DNA from: Daucus carota subsp. sativus
Lineage: Eukaryota > Streptophyta > Magnoliopsida > Apiales > Apiaceae
NCBI RefSeq assembly: GCF_001625215.2
Contig: NC_030386.2
Coordinates: 37,017,296-37,081,295 of the forward strand
Length of the DNA: 64,000 nucleotides
Reading direction: 5' to 3'
Part shown: positions 12,001 through 23,771 of the stretch, in pieces
Position numbering within the stretch: the first letter of the stretch is position 1
Layout of the letters: every line of letters begins with the position of its first letter
Program-made: the position numbers and the translations under genes
Notes under the pieces: generated by a model
The model's input: only the letters and a program-made list of their open reading frames with translations
Told to the model about the DNA's origin: nothing
The model's database searches: none

Positions 12001-13103
12001 CTGGTGGTAATGATGCTGAATTTGAGAGTAATGGTTATGGTATAGCTACAAGTAGGTCTTCAGGTTTAGGAAGGGGTGGAAGTTCCTCTCGTCATCAATA
12101 TTCAAGGAGGCCCTCTCCTGGAGCTACGGATGGAACTGGAACAAGGGGAACTCAAATGTTGCGAAGATTTCCAGGCAATGCCAATTCTAGTAGATCAATA
12201 GGCGAGCATAATTCTGATTTTGTTGGAACAAGGAATGGTGGGAAGTTCACGAGGGGTTTGCCCAAAGATGTTGATGATAGTTCATTTGATCATCCTCGGC
12301 ATGTGAATGAAGTGGTAGATGACCAATTTGTTGGAGGGAGTAGAAACTTCTCTACAAGCGTCCAGAGGAGGGGTCCTCATCGAATCAGATCAAAATCGCC
12401 AGTAAGTTCCAGAAGTCGCTCTCCGGGCCAATGGCCATCTCGAAGAAGATCATCCGATAATTTGATTGGACTTCAAGAATTAAATCAATGCCGATCTCCT
12501 ACCACATATAGAATGGATAGAACAAGATCTCCTGATCCTTGTTTCTCTGAAGAGGCAATGAGTAGAAGGGGTGGGTCTCCTCCCTATGTGGCTCGACCTT
12601 CCCATGATTTAAGGAATATAGAGTCTGGATCTGCTAATCCAAATCGAAGACGTCCATATGACAGACTTTTACCGGAAAGTACTAGTAGAAGAGTTAATAT
12701 TACAGATCCTCGTGAAAGGAGAGATGATGAATTTTTCAGAGGGCCTAATTACTCTGGTAGATATAATGATTACGGTGGTCCGGGAAGGGGTGATGACAGA
12801 AGAAAATATGGCGAGAGGCGTGGACGTGGGCGTTCTTTTAGGCCATCTTTTAATGGTGCTGATGGGGGTACTTATCGGTTTAATGAGAATGGGAACAGGC
12901 CTTTCTGTCCAGAGGCAGATTCAAAACATATTGAAAGAGGTGACTTAAGGGAAAGGGAGTTTGACAGGCGGATTAATTATAAAACTGGGATCTCGCCTAG
13001 TAGAACAAGGAACCTGGAGGAGGGTGGAAACCGACGTGGTGGACAGGTTTGGCATGATGATGGATTTGATGATGTCCCCGAAATGAAAAGGAGGAAGTTT
13101 TAA
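9011..13103 (+). CDS. gene A: large acidic, RS/RG-rich nuclear-type plant protein, 1290 aa
   Basis: Coding exons are 9011-9034, 9128-11667 and 11795-13103 (24+2540+1309 nt, 1291 codons including stop). They join with canonical GT-AG introns, phases 0 and 2. The start ATG at 9011 opens with MSISGKEE, in frame with exon 2. Visible features: a basic PIKKRK motif (residues ~24-29); a long acidic, Ser/Thr-rich disordered region; the signature NWDLNTSMDAWE beginning at residue ~243; an acidic DYEDGEV motif (~619); then an Arg-rich C-terminal half with RGRGRGRG, many RS and SP dipeptides and a terminal KRRKF. Low complexity and RG/RS content suggest a nuclear, RNA- or chromatin-associated protein, but no domain of known activity is visible. 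The family is a conserved uncharacterised plant one. The paralogue on the opposite strand is at 23772-27794 and shares motifs and the last intron position. Confidence 0.85.
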
Positions 13104-15079
13104 ATTTAATCTACCTAGTAGGCTAGATTCTGTGAAATAATAATGAGAAATCTTCTTGCGAAAACAATACACTGGGAATTTTGTGATACACCCTACAACA
13201 GTGCTCCATGTAGTAGTTGCCAGATTATATGTACCTGGGTGAGCAAGGATATGGTAAAGTAGCAATGGTTGCGCTTCTAGAATTCTGATCTGAGATATGC
13301 TGCAAAGCACACTGACAATCTTCTTTTCACTTGGGTTCTTGAAATTATGGAAGTGATACTGAGAAAGCTGTTTTTAAGTTTCTCATATCTTATGTGCTAA
13401 CTTCATATTGCCTCGTATTGTGCAGTCCATGCTTGAGTGGTACGTGTAATTGGTGCTTCTGGAAATAATTGTATGAGTTTTATTTTGTCCAATGCACACA
13501 GGCTGCTGAGACTGAGATCAGTTAGATTATGATTAATAAACGTTGTTGGCAACAATATCTTTCATCTCCTTCTGATGAAGTTAGTTATATTAACTTCTTG
13601 TATGACTTCCATAAGCTCCATCAGAAGTGTACTTGACTATAATGGCACTAGTTTAGTGGCGGGGGGTAAAGTGAAATTCAGAAGAATGGTTTGCTGTTTT
13701 ATGTCTACACTCCGTATTTACCACAATAATAGATGGATTACATGTGCCGCAGATGAATAGATGATGCTTAAGCATTTACCCTTGTTTTGCATTGGTTGAT
13801 ATTCTACGTCTCTGAGCATTTTCAAGATTATTTTGTTTCAGGCTCCTGCCTTACGCGGGGGAATGGCTGAGATAATGGTACGCGGAGGTAAAGTAAATTT
13901 TTTTGGCAAGTTATTAATGTATTGCAAACTTGGAAAGTTGCTCAAATTTCTTCTTGTGTTCTGGAATATAGAGTAGTCAACAGCCTAAGAGCTACCAGAA
14001 CAGATAAAAATGAAGTGGTTATATATGCTGGTGTGCATTTTTAGACACCGTCTCTTTAGCTGCCTTGTATGCTCTAGGAATTTTTGTCTGTGGAAGTCTA
14101 CTTAAACATGGGTGGTTGCTAGGTTCTGAACTGTGAAACTTGGGGTTGCTGATTGCTTTTGGATAAAGTCATTCTTGGGTGGTTAAGTCTTAGTATAGTT
14201 GAAGTTGTCAAGGATCTAAGCTTTTTGTGTTTGGTAGATGATGCTCTGGCTTTTCTACAGCATTGCTTGGTACAAAACTGAATTGTTGCTTAGTGATTCC
14301 TTTTGTTAATTTTTGCTGAACTAAGAAAATTCCTTTCGAGACACTCTGTAAAATCATCACCGACTATAGGAATGTTTTAGTGTTTGTTGTCAACAAGCAT
14401 TATGGTGCGGAATTAAGATCACCGGTTTTTAGAACAATATCTTCTCTGAGGGACTTTGCAGCGCAAGTGGAGACTCTTGCCATTTAAGGCCAAAACAACT
14501 CAATTTGTTTGCAATATTTGCAACAGAACATGCAAGATATAAGGCTGTTTATAGGAGCCGAGTCGGGTCATCGGGTGATTTAAGAGCCCGTTTGCATTGA
14601 CATAAAGTTCGGTTTTAAGTCATTTTTGACACTAAACTGAAAAATAATCGGTTTGTATAATAAGTTAGAAGTTGGCTTAAATTAGAAATAAATCAAAGTA
14701 AGTCGGTTTAAAATTAGAAATAAATTAAAAATTGACTTACAGTAGTTTGAGATTATTTTTTTTGAGTGAATTAATATTTTGTTATAAAAGATATCCATAA
14801 ATCCTAACTTACCCATATATCATATTTATTTTTGTTATTATATTTTTAATAACTTTTAATTCATCAAAAATTAAAAATTGTCCAAATCATAAGTTATAAA
14901 ATTCAAGTTTAATATTTAATTTTAAATTTTTTTGCCAGATTAATATTTTATTTTTGATAATTGATCACATTCAAGAATCTCGAGAGATACAACTAGAATA
15001 TGAAAATTTGTGATATTCAATACTGTTGAATAGCAATGTGCAAATTGCGTCACAGGACCTCAAAATTTGATGGTTCCAA
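13104..15079. other. 3'-UTR of gene A and downstream sequence
   Basis: The first several hundred bases are probably 3'-UTR. A tttcag acceptor-like site near 13842, followed by GC-richer sequence, hints at a spliced 3'-UTR, but this is not established. From 14584 (GAGCCCGTTTGCATTG) to ~14900 there is a truncated member of the same MITE family as 30338-30840, with no matching right end before the Mutator-like insertion. No coding gene was recognised. Confidence 0.45.
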
Positions 15080-15088
15080 TTTTCTAAA

Positions 15089-16878
15089 GAGTAAATCACA
15101 CTTTGCACCTATAATTTTGGGGTGTTTTGCGATTTGATCTCATTGTTTAAAATTTTGCAGGTTCCACTTATAATTTTTTAATTTATAACATTTTGCACCC
15201 ACTTAACATTTTCCATCCAAACTACCATTAAGTGTAACAGAAGGCAGGGGCAGTTTGGGAAAACAAGGATGCAACGGAGGGCCTTACATTAATTTAGCAC
15301 GCTAACCGACTTAATCTAAACTAGAGTCCCACAGCCAATCAAAACCTGCCATAATATATGCAACATATCTAAAATGTTCAATAATTCCAGAGACACCTAA
15401 CCCCATGAAGTAATGACCACTGGCTTTCCAATTTACAATCACATGCTTGAACAAGTGGTAAGTAGAATTTAAAAACCGTGACACAAAGAGCAGCCGAGAA
15501 AAACAACAAAGGAGGCATAGAAAGAGATGTATTACCTTTTTAACCAAAAATAAAATAAATAGTAAATCATATTTTATAAAATAACAAATAAATATTATAA
15601 ATCACTGCCAAGGATTATAAGAATTTTATAAAATATATTTTAATATTTATTTTATTTTGAATATAGAGATATATAAGAATAATATGTAGTTTTTTTGTTA
15701 AAATAGATCTTGAACATTTAATAAATATGAAGATGCCGAATCACGCATTATAAAACTATACAAGAAACAATTGCGACCTTTTTATAAACTCACATTTAGG
15801 TAATGTATCAAAAAATAGGTGCTCCAACACTCGTAGTAATTACCAAAATCACTAATACATCCTCAAATTTTCTAGCCTTTTGGTAACCTATAACAATTAC
15901 CTATTTAATATTTATGAATAAAAAATTCAACTCCCTCCTTTTTTCTTTATTCCCCCCCTCTTTTATCAATTCAAAATTATTATTAAAATAATAACTAATT
16001 TATAAACCGCGCTTCACGCTGGTATCATAATATTTTCTAAATAAATTTGTAAATAAATAAATATCTTATTATACTATCTAATAAAAATTATTCAAACTAA
16101 TAATATATGTTCACATTTAAATAAAGAAACTAATGGATACTTATAATATTTGTTAAAAATTATGAAAAATTGATTCAACATGCTAAATGGATACTTTCAA
16201 ATAAAACATGTTAAATGGATACTTTCTAATAAAACATGTTAAATAGATATTTTTATTATATTAAAAAAAACATTCTCATCAAATTATATTTATTCTTACA
16301 TATCACTATATTTAAAATCTATTAAATACATATATTTAACAAAAATATATAAAACCAAACAAATTTATTAAATGTTTAAAGTCTATTTTATCATATAATG
16401 ATATTTGAAAATTTGAAATATTAACCAATAAAATATAAAAACAAATAAAATTTAGCTAACGATCCTATAATTTACACTCACATGATATTCGAGAATTATT
16501 GAAATTTATTGGTGTAAGAATTGACAACGAGCGCACACAAATGTGGAGATACAGGGTTTATCTATAAAAAAGGAGACAAAAAAACCCTAGTGAGCTAAAC
16601 ATCTTCAAGCAGCGTTATCTGAGTCACGCCTGGTTTAACTAATCTGTGATTAAATCTCATTTTTTGAATAATACACATATCCCTCATTTATGCATGCTCT
16701 TTCCCAAACTACCCCTCCTTTCCGTTAAGTTAGACTTAATGGTAGTTTGGATGAAAAATGTTAAGAGGGTGCAAAACGTTACAGATTAAAAACTTATAAG
16801 TGCAACCTGTAAAATTTTAAACAATGAGAACAAATCGCAAAACACCCCAAAGTTACATGTGCAAAATGTGATTTCCTC
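15089..16878. mobile_element. Mutator-like element (non-autonomous), 1790 bp, long TIRs
   Basis: Terminal inverted repeats of ~176 bp (15089-15264 and 16700-16878) start GAGTAAATCACA and, reversed, GAGGAAATCACA. They stay alignable over their whole length. The element is flanked by a perfect 9-bp duplication TTTTCTAAA (15080-15088 and 16879-16887). A 9-bp duplication with long inverted repeats is diagnostic of the Mutator superfamily. No transposase frame is present. The interior is AT-rich, holds a 28-bp tandem repeat and a segment also found near 35460-35620, and may contain captured host sequence near 16560-16680. Confidence 0.9.
16177..16260 (+). repeat. tandem repeat, three 28-bp units
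   Basis: Three consecutive copies begin AACATGYTAAATGGATAC at 16177, 16205 and 16233, with the third slightly diverged. It lies inside the Mutator-like element. Confidence 0.8.
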
Positions 16879-16887
16879 TTTTCTAAA

Positions 16888-17724
16888 CTCATAATATTTA
16901 TACACATGTACAATTATTTTATTGATTACCATTAATATTATTACTATATGTAATCTATATTATATATTTTTATGTTAGTATTTTATTTTAAATTTAATTA
17001 TAATTTACTGAAATTCCTTTAGTCATTTATATTGATTTGCTAAGTATTTTAGTAGATAATTAATATATAATTTTTATTTCATCATAAATTATATATTATA
17101 ATTATTATTTATGTTTCTCTGTATCATATATAATAATATATTTAATTTAATTTTAAATCTGCACATGTGCTGGCCTTTTATCCGAACTGCAGTCTCAAAG
17201 CAAAACCCAACAAGAGGAAAACCTTAAAAATTCAAAAATAAAGAACTCTCATACATCTTAATGCACGATGTACACAGATATGTTTTTCTACTCTATAAGC
17301 AAACAAAAGATACATACAATAGCACTGTCGAAACCTACTGGTTTCATTTATCCGTTCTCTCAATACATAGAATATTCACAAGACAACAAAGACGTAAGAA
17401 GACAATAAAGACACGCTTCTGGCTTAACATTCAAACGGAACACAATGAAACAGGCTAGTCAGGCTCAGCCTGGAACGCATTTCTAATAGCTTTCCTTGTC
17501 CTCAATTACTAAAAACAAGCCATCATTTCATTACATTTACGCCAACGTTGTCATGTGTTTCTTTGCATGCAGAAGGAATGTTAAACTCAACACATTCATA
17601 TGCAGCAGCTTATTATATTTGGATTTACAGTATGAGAAAACAACATTTTTATTATATGCATGTCAGTTGGATCTTTTGTAGGCCTTTTTGAGTTAACCTT
17701 ATTAGGCATAAGCTTCGACTCGTT
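16888..17724. other. intergenic sequence upstream of FRO
   Basis: Very AT-rich to ~17160, then of more ordinary composition. Only short open frames without recognisable products. It contains the promoter of the ferric reductase gene; no specific iron-response element could be assigned with confidence. Confidence 0.45.
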
Positions 17725-17734
17725 ACTATATAAG
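17725..17734 (+). promoter_or_regulatory. TATA box of the FRO gene
   Basis: ACTATATAAG lies ~64 bases upstream of the start codon at 17798. The spacing implies a short leader of a few tens of bases. Confidence 0.6.
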
Positions 17735-17797
17735 TGAGAAGTCGGCTTAACGTTAAACAGAAAGAGGTACGGTTAAAGAAGTTGCCAAGGTGTGAAG

Positions 17798-20700
17798 ATG
17801 TTACAACAATTAATAAAACTGTTAGTAGTGTTCATCTTTCTAGGGTACATAGTGATATGGATTTTGATGCCTACCAATGTCCTTTATGTGCACTCTCTGC
17901 CCCTTTACCATACTTCAGACTCCAGGTTCTTATGGCGGACCCCGAGGTTTCTCAAGGGAACCACCTTTTGCATCTTCTTCGGGGACCAAGGTTCAGTCCT
18001 GCTGTAATAAAACCTGGATTAGCATCAATTATGTCTTTGGTTTGTTGTTTGTCAATGCAGTTATGAGAAATGTATGTTATTATAACGTTTATATGATATC
18101 ACAGGTGCAAATATTTTAATTTTCGCGGTTCCGGTCCTAGTCATGGCTTGTTTGAGTTGTTTATACCTGCACCTGCAAATGAAGTACCGCAATCATGTAG
18201 ATAAAAGGTACTCCCCCTGTCCTGTTCAGTTCATTTCTATACAGTTTTCTTACGTTCCACTCAATTGTATAAATTCCCAAAATAGTATGGTTTTATAATA
18301 TAGAACTTTAACTACAACCACTACTTTCTTTCACTATATTACATTTACCGACTATTCTTACATTCCTTTGCTAGATTGCATTTTCTCTTAATCTCCGTGT
18401 CCCACCTCACATGTATACTACTACATGAAATGAAGGGAACGGAGGGAGTATCTGATTTTTGGTATCACCTTTCTCTTATCAACACGAACTTTCAGAACTC
18501 ACAATCTTCATGTCTTGTCGCGACAGCAGCACGTCTAAGTCCTCTGGTCTAGCGAGGTGGAGGCGGCCAGCATTTCTTAAAGGCCCTCTTGGAACCATTT
18601 CTTGGATTGAGTTATTTTTCTCGTTTCTTTTTGTTGGGCTCTTAGCCTGGTCCTCCTGGGCATATTTACATGGCATCTTTGCAGGCATAACCAGCTCTTC
18701 CGCGGCACAAATGAGAAAGACAGTGTAAGAACTTTCTTCTATGATAAAACATCTACTCTTTCACTGCTTTATACAAAACCAAAAAATGACACATCAGTTG
18801 GCATGCTCTGGCAGGTGGGAAATCAAAATGCAGAGAGTAGCCCTAACACAAGCCTTTGTCGGCAACATCTGTCTCGCTTTCCTCTTCTTCCCTGTAACGA
18901 GAGCATCACCATTGTTGCGCCTTTTTGGCCTTACTTCAGAGGCAAGCATTAAGTATCATATGTGGCTCGGTCATGCTGTCATGGCTCTCTTCACTGGACA
19001 TAGTATCTGCGCCACCATTTACTGGGCTACAACACATCAAATTTCAAGGGTAAAAAATTGGAATTTGCAAAGAGTATCAAAATACTATCAAAAGGCTTAG
19101 ATTTACTCCAGATATTTAAATCTTAAGATGGCTTTTTGCAGGCCCTGAAATGGGACAGAGTGGGAATCTCGAATGTTGCTGGAGAAGTGTCCCTGGTTTT
19201 CGGACTAGCAATGTGGCTGACAACCTTCCCACGCATCAGGAGAAATTTCTTCGAGCTCTTTCTTTACACACATTATCTCTACGTTCTCTTCCTCGTCTTT
19301 TATGTATTCCATGTCGGTTTCACATATACCTTTATAACCCTTCCTGGTTTCTATCTCTTCTTGGTTGATCGCTATCTAAGATTCATTCAATCTCAGCAAA
19401 AGGTAAGGCTGGTTTCAGTCCGCGTTTTACCTTGTAAAGCTGTGGAACTAAATTTTTCCAAGAGTCCAGGTAAGTTTACCAATAAGATCCATAATTTTAC
19501 ATTGCAAAGCATCACTGTCCTGATTATTATCAAGATTAGACGATTTCAGAAGTATGCTCTTCTATTTGTTTCGTACCAGGACTAATTTATAATCCGTCAA
19601 GCATTGTGTTTGTAAACATACCTGCCATATCCAAGTCGCAGTGGCATCCTTTTACTGTCACTTCTAACAGTAACATGGACTGCGACACCCTCAGCGTTTT
19701 GGTTAAAAGTGAAGGAACATGGACCGGCAAATTATATGCAGAGTTCGCGTCTCCTTCACCACTAGACTACCTTAATGTCTCACTTGAAGGACCGTATGGG
19801 CCTACTCCCCCTAATCTTTTAAGGTACGCGCTAAAACAGCAAAGAAAAACACTTAAGATTAGCATAATTAAGCAAAAGCATTTCATCATAAGCATTACTC
19901 TTCCATCTTTTTAACTAATGGTCAAAGTTTGGTCAAATTGACTACCTAATAGTCAAAAGAGGACACGTAATACGTAATATGAGAGATAGAGGGAGTATAT
20001 ATCTGAAAGTGGTATAAGTTCACAAGAAAATATTTGGGGACTTGAGAACATAAATGTATGGTGCAGGCACGACATGCTTGTTATGGTAAGCGGAGGAAGT
20101 GGCATTACTCCATTTATCTCCATCATCCGTGAACTGCTCTTCATTGCAAGCACAACGAACACTAAGGTCCCTCCGGTCCTCCTAGTGACATCTTTCCAGA
20201 GAACAGTGGATCTCTCCATGCTAAAGCTTCTTTTACCAGCCACGGACACTACCTATGACCTATCTGCAATGGACATAACCATCGAAGCATACGTGACAAG
20301 GGAGAAAGAGCCCTCAATGGAGAGTCAAAAGTTCACACAGACCTTATGGTTAAGACCCAATGACTCGGACAGACCAGTTTATGCTCTTTTAGGCTCGAAT
20401 AACTGGATTTGGTTGGGCGCAATAATATTATCATCGTTTATAATCTTTTTGGTGCTCATCGGGCTCCTTACACATTACTATCTGAATCCAGATAAACAAA
20501 GCAACCATGAAATATATTCGGAAACTTCAAAAGCCACTCTGAGCATGTTGGTTATGTGTGTGTCCATAGCAACAAGTGCTACCATAGGTTTTCTTTGGAA
20601 TAAATGGCAAAGCTATAGAGATATGAAGCGGATCCAGAATGTGGATATAGAAACGCCAATGGGATCGCCAGGACACGATGACTTTTGGCACTACAATTTC

Positions 20701-21172
20701 AACAGAGAGCTGGAAAGCTTTCCCCGGCAATCCATACTTCAAGCTACCAATGTCCATTATGGAATCAGACCAAATTTCAAACGTAAGCAAATTCATGTTT
20801 CATTAATCCTTTTGGTATCACGGGGCGTATCTAGGAAGATGCACGAGCAGACATGCATCCCCCTAAAAAAAATTGAGATTTTTTCACCATTTAAATTTTT
20901 ACAAAATTTAAAAATATATAAATGTTTTCTGAAAATTTGCTTGAACTCAATATTTGAATCCTAGATCCGCCTCTGCTTAGTATACCATACTATTTTCTGC
21001 AACGAGTCATTTCTTACGCTTTACAATTACAGGTATACTAATAAATTGCGACGGATCCAGCATCGGAGTTATGGTCAGTGGTCCAGCTCAGATGAGGAGA
21101 AGTGTTGCAAGAATCTGCAAATCTGGTTTAACAAAAAACCTACATTTTGAATCGATTAGCTTCAGCTGGTGA
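17798..21172 (+). CDS. FRO: ferric reduction oxidase (plasma-membrane ferric-chelate reductase), 718 aa
   Basis: Eight exons: 17798-17990, 18105-18207, 18527-18724, 18815-19049, 19142-19469, 19580-19823, 20067-20782, 21033-21172 (2157 nt, 719 codons with stop). All intron phases match. FRO proteins pass electrons from cytosolic NADPH through FAD and two haems to reduce Fe(III) or Cu(II) outside the membrane. Visible features: an N-terminal membrane segment ending IWILMPTN; KGPLGTIS; SIKYHMWLGH with H213, H218 and H227; FFELFLYTHYLY with H287, and H300 (candidate haem ligands); the FAD motif HPFTVTS (~375); the NADPH motif GGSGITPF (~443-450); and the C-terminus NLHFESISFSW typical of the family. 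Length agrees with FRO1-5 type members (~700-725 aa). Oddities: a short N-terminus, an unusual loop after membrane segment 1 (residues ~38-60), and Ser688 where I recall Cys in the VCGP motif. Introns 2 and 7 contain MITEs. Confidence 0.93.
18211..18448. mobile_element. Stowaway-like MITE in FRO intron 2
   Basis: The ends CTCCCCCTGTCC and, reversed, CTCCCTCCGTTCC are Stowaway-type (CTCCCTCCGT) and are flanked by TA on both sides (18209-18210 and 18449-18450). At 238 bp it fits the Tc1/mariner MITE class. It sits three bases inside the intron, directly after the splice-donor GTA. Confidence 0.85.
20819..20975. mobile_element. small hAT-like MITE in FRO intron 7
   Basis: The left end is CACGGGGCGTATCTAGGA and the reversed right end is CAGAGGCGGATCTAGGA. 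The flanking 8-mers TTTGGTAT and CTTAGTAT differ at two positions, consistent with an aged 8-bp duplication. At 157 bp it has no coding capacity. Confidence 0.65.
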
Positions 21173-23771
21173 GCTAAACAAGGTGGTGTATAGAAGTCAG
21201 AGAAAATAGATCGAGGCCCACGTACTTGATACAGCTCTGCTTGTTGGCAAAAAATGTATGAATTGTACAGATGAAACGTCCTAGATTGTTCATGTAATGT
21301 TCGTCTCAAGGTGTTTCTCAACTGAATTTGCAGTTCTGTTTCGCCTTTTTCTTGACTTGTTAGCAAGGCAAGTTATAGAATTTCGAATGTGTAATTTTCT
21401 AGTTTTCTAGTGAGTCAACCCCAGCAAATTATGTTCGGTTAATGAGAAATTATGTCCAAATAATAAAATTTTCAGATTTTAAGTCGCTAACAACTACTTT
21501 TTAGCTAGAAAAACCCTAAAAACTTAGTTATACAGGTGGACAAAGTGATATTTGTCTGTTAGAATAGATACAATATTTTTTATTTATTTTGCGGTTTGTC
21601 TAGGAGGAATCGAAATATTATATTCTGGTATAAATCTCTATAAAAAACAAATTAAAACAAAAAAAAGTTATAAATCACATTTAAACATAACATATATGAT
21701 ATGTAAATTGATCGTTGGCAGATGGAAAAAATTATGCACTTTAAGAAAAACTCATCAATTGACGTGAAAAAATCAAATTAAAAAAAGAGGAAATTATTTG
21801 GGATCATGATGTGTAGTTTATTCGTGTGATGATTTTTAGGAGCGGTTAAATTACATTTATCCGAAAGTCTGGACTTAATTTGTAGTTTATAATTTAATCT
21901 GGTTTGTATTTGAGTAATTTAATTTGATTAAATAACGTCACAATTATGATTAGTGCTTAAATGAATTTTAATAGAAAGTCTAAGGGGAGAGGATTTCCGA
22001 TAAGGAAAAGGAACCATCAGGCATCAATATACTTAAACACAAGATATCAAGAATCTGTCGTTGAGAATAGAATTGAGAGGAACCAGCTATATACTCCAGC
22101 TGGGAACAAAATGCACATTGCACAATGCCAGAGCAATTATTACAAAACTTTAACAATTTACAGAGCTTGCAATGACATAAACCAATATTTTGAGCAATTA
22201 TTACAAAACTTTAACAATTTACAGAGCTTGCAATGACAAACCAATATTTTTGCACCTTACTACTTACTAGTAGGCTAAACAAAATCAAAACATGAAACAA
22301 CGGGTCCAGATTAGAGGAATGAAGACCAGGAAGGCTTATAATATCTTGAGAAGGAATATCTCAGCCATAAGATGCAAATAAATGCGGAGAAAAATCCTCA
22401 ATCCATGGAAAAGAATAGCAGCATGATTCCAATCGACCGAAATCTCAAGCCCCAACCCTACTTCCTAATTTGGTAAACAACACTCCTTCAAGCTACTTTT
22501 TGCTAGAACTTGAAGGACCAGAATCCCTGAATAGCAGATAAACAGATGATACTAACTGGAATCTACCTGCAAACAATAATAATCTGTTAATGAAAAATAT
22601 ACACACATTAACATATATTGTAACAATTTGTAACTGTTGTAATATATATCTTTATATAATGATAGTTGCTCAAATTATTCTGTTAATTGCACCCGAGACC
22701 ATAGACTTTTACCTTGAAAAGACTACACTATTCATGAGCAAGTATACTACATCACTAGTGCAGCTATAACTTTCCCTAGTAGTTGCTAGTGTCGACTTCT
22801 GCAACTCCCTACTATATCTGTTCACTATGTGTTAAACATATCTGTTACCACCTGTTTCCCTCTTTCTTTTCAATTTCCCTTGGTGGTTCAAAAAGCTTTA
22901 AAATGACAACAGCAAAAAGTAATAAGTAGAACATACCATTTAGCTTTAGGACAATTCCAGGTAGATTTTCTTGAGGCGTGCAACAGTGAGAACAATCCTT
23001 CAGAAAACTCAAATGCAGACATGCAGGCGCAGCAATGGTAACATATACACTGTAGTAATTATGAGCCAGCAAATAATGTCCACTATGCACAGAATATCCA
23101 ATCTGCACAAGAACCTACTGTAGATCTCCACTACCTAAGAATATGATTTGAACACTATACATCTGGACAGTAAAAATATTACCAACAGCATGCAAAGCAG
23201 CAAGGGTCAGAAAGATATTCAATTTTATTTGATAAGGATACAACAGGGGGTTTATTACATTACTACCATCAACTTCTAAAGAGAACAGTACCTGTAGATT
23301 ATAAATATTATAGTTGTATTAAACTAAAAGTGGCGCTAAGAAAAAACTTAAATACGCTGTTCAAATGGAAAGAAATTATCACCTATCTGGACAAAGTTAA
23401 GTTAAAAGGGAATACTGCTTTATTAAACAAAGAAGAACCAGTAGGTCAACAAAAAGCAATTCACTGCAATTCATTGAACTTTATGTCTTTGTATCATGCC
23501 AATGTTAAGCCAACAGAAAACTATGACAAATGGCGGAGACAGAAGGAAGAAGAGCTCTAGAAATAACATTATGCAAACTAAAGAAATAAATCAAAGAAAC
23601 CATAATCACCAGTTTCATGAGTAGAGGCAGCTGGGATTAGGCACGCAAAATAAAAGATAAATTCTTCCTTCCAAAACCAAAACACTTCAGATCGGTTTCA
23701 AAACTCCTATCTCAGTGCTAATTCACTTCTAAAGCGAAAAAAAACCACATACTAATACAATGATCAAGCTG
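21173..23771. other. region between the convergent FRO and gene B
   Basis: Contains the 3'-UTRs of FRO (left part) and gene B (right part, transcribed leftward). On the minus strand, an acceptor-like ttgcag near 22569 with ordinary-composition sequence below it suggests that gene B may have a spliced 3'-UTR. This is unproven. The 87-aa and 76-aa open frames at 22845-23108 and 23330-23560 show no conserved features and are not called. Confidence 0.4.
22131..22252 (+). repeat. tandem duplication, 61-bp unit, two copies
   Basis: GAGCAATTATTACAAAACTT begins at 22131 and again at 22192, and the copies match almost perfectly over the full unit. It is a local slippage or replication duplication with no known function. 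Confidence 0.9.

Noticed and set aside
13575..13760. 61-aa ORF downstream of gene A
   Set aside because: Falls in the likely 3'-UTR and has no recognisable features.
15311..15547. 78-aa minus-strand ORF inside the Mutator-like element
   Set aside because: No conserved motif or splice context; low-complexity hydrophobic run; most likely chance.
16005..16025. Helitron 3' end at a CCGCGCTTCACGCTGG hairpin
   Set aside because: The reversed sequence lacks a CTRR end at the expected distance and no TC terminus pairs with it.
17261..17458. 65-aa plus-strand ORF upstream of FRO
   Set aside because: No similarity recognised, and the TATA box and FRO leader start downstream of it.
19918..19998. Possible Stowaway MITE in FRO intron 6
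   Set aside because: Only one terminus-like GAGGGAGTA is seen; no inverted partner or paired TA duplication.
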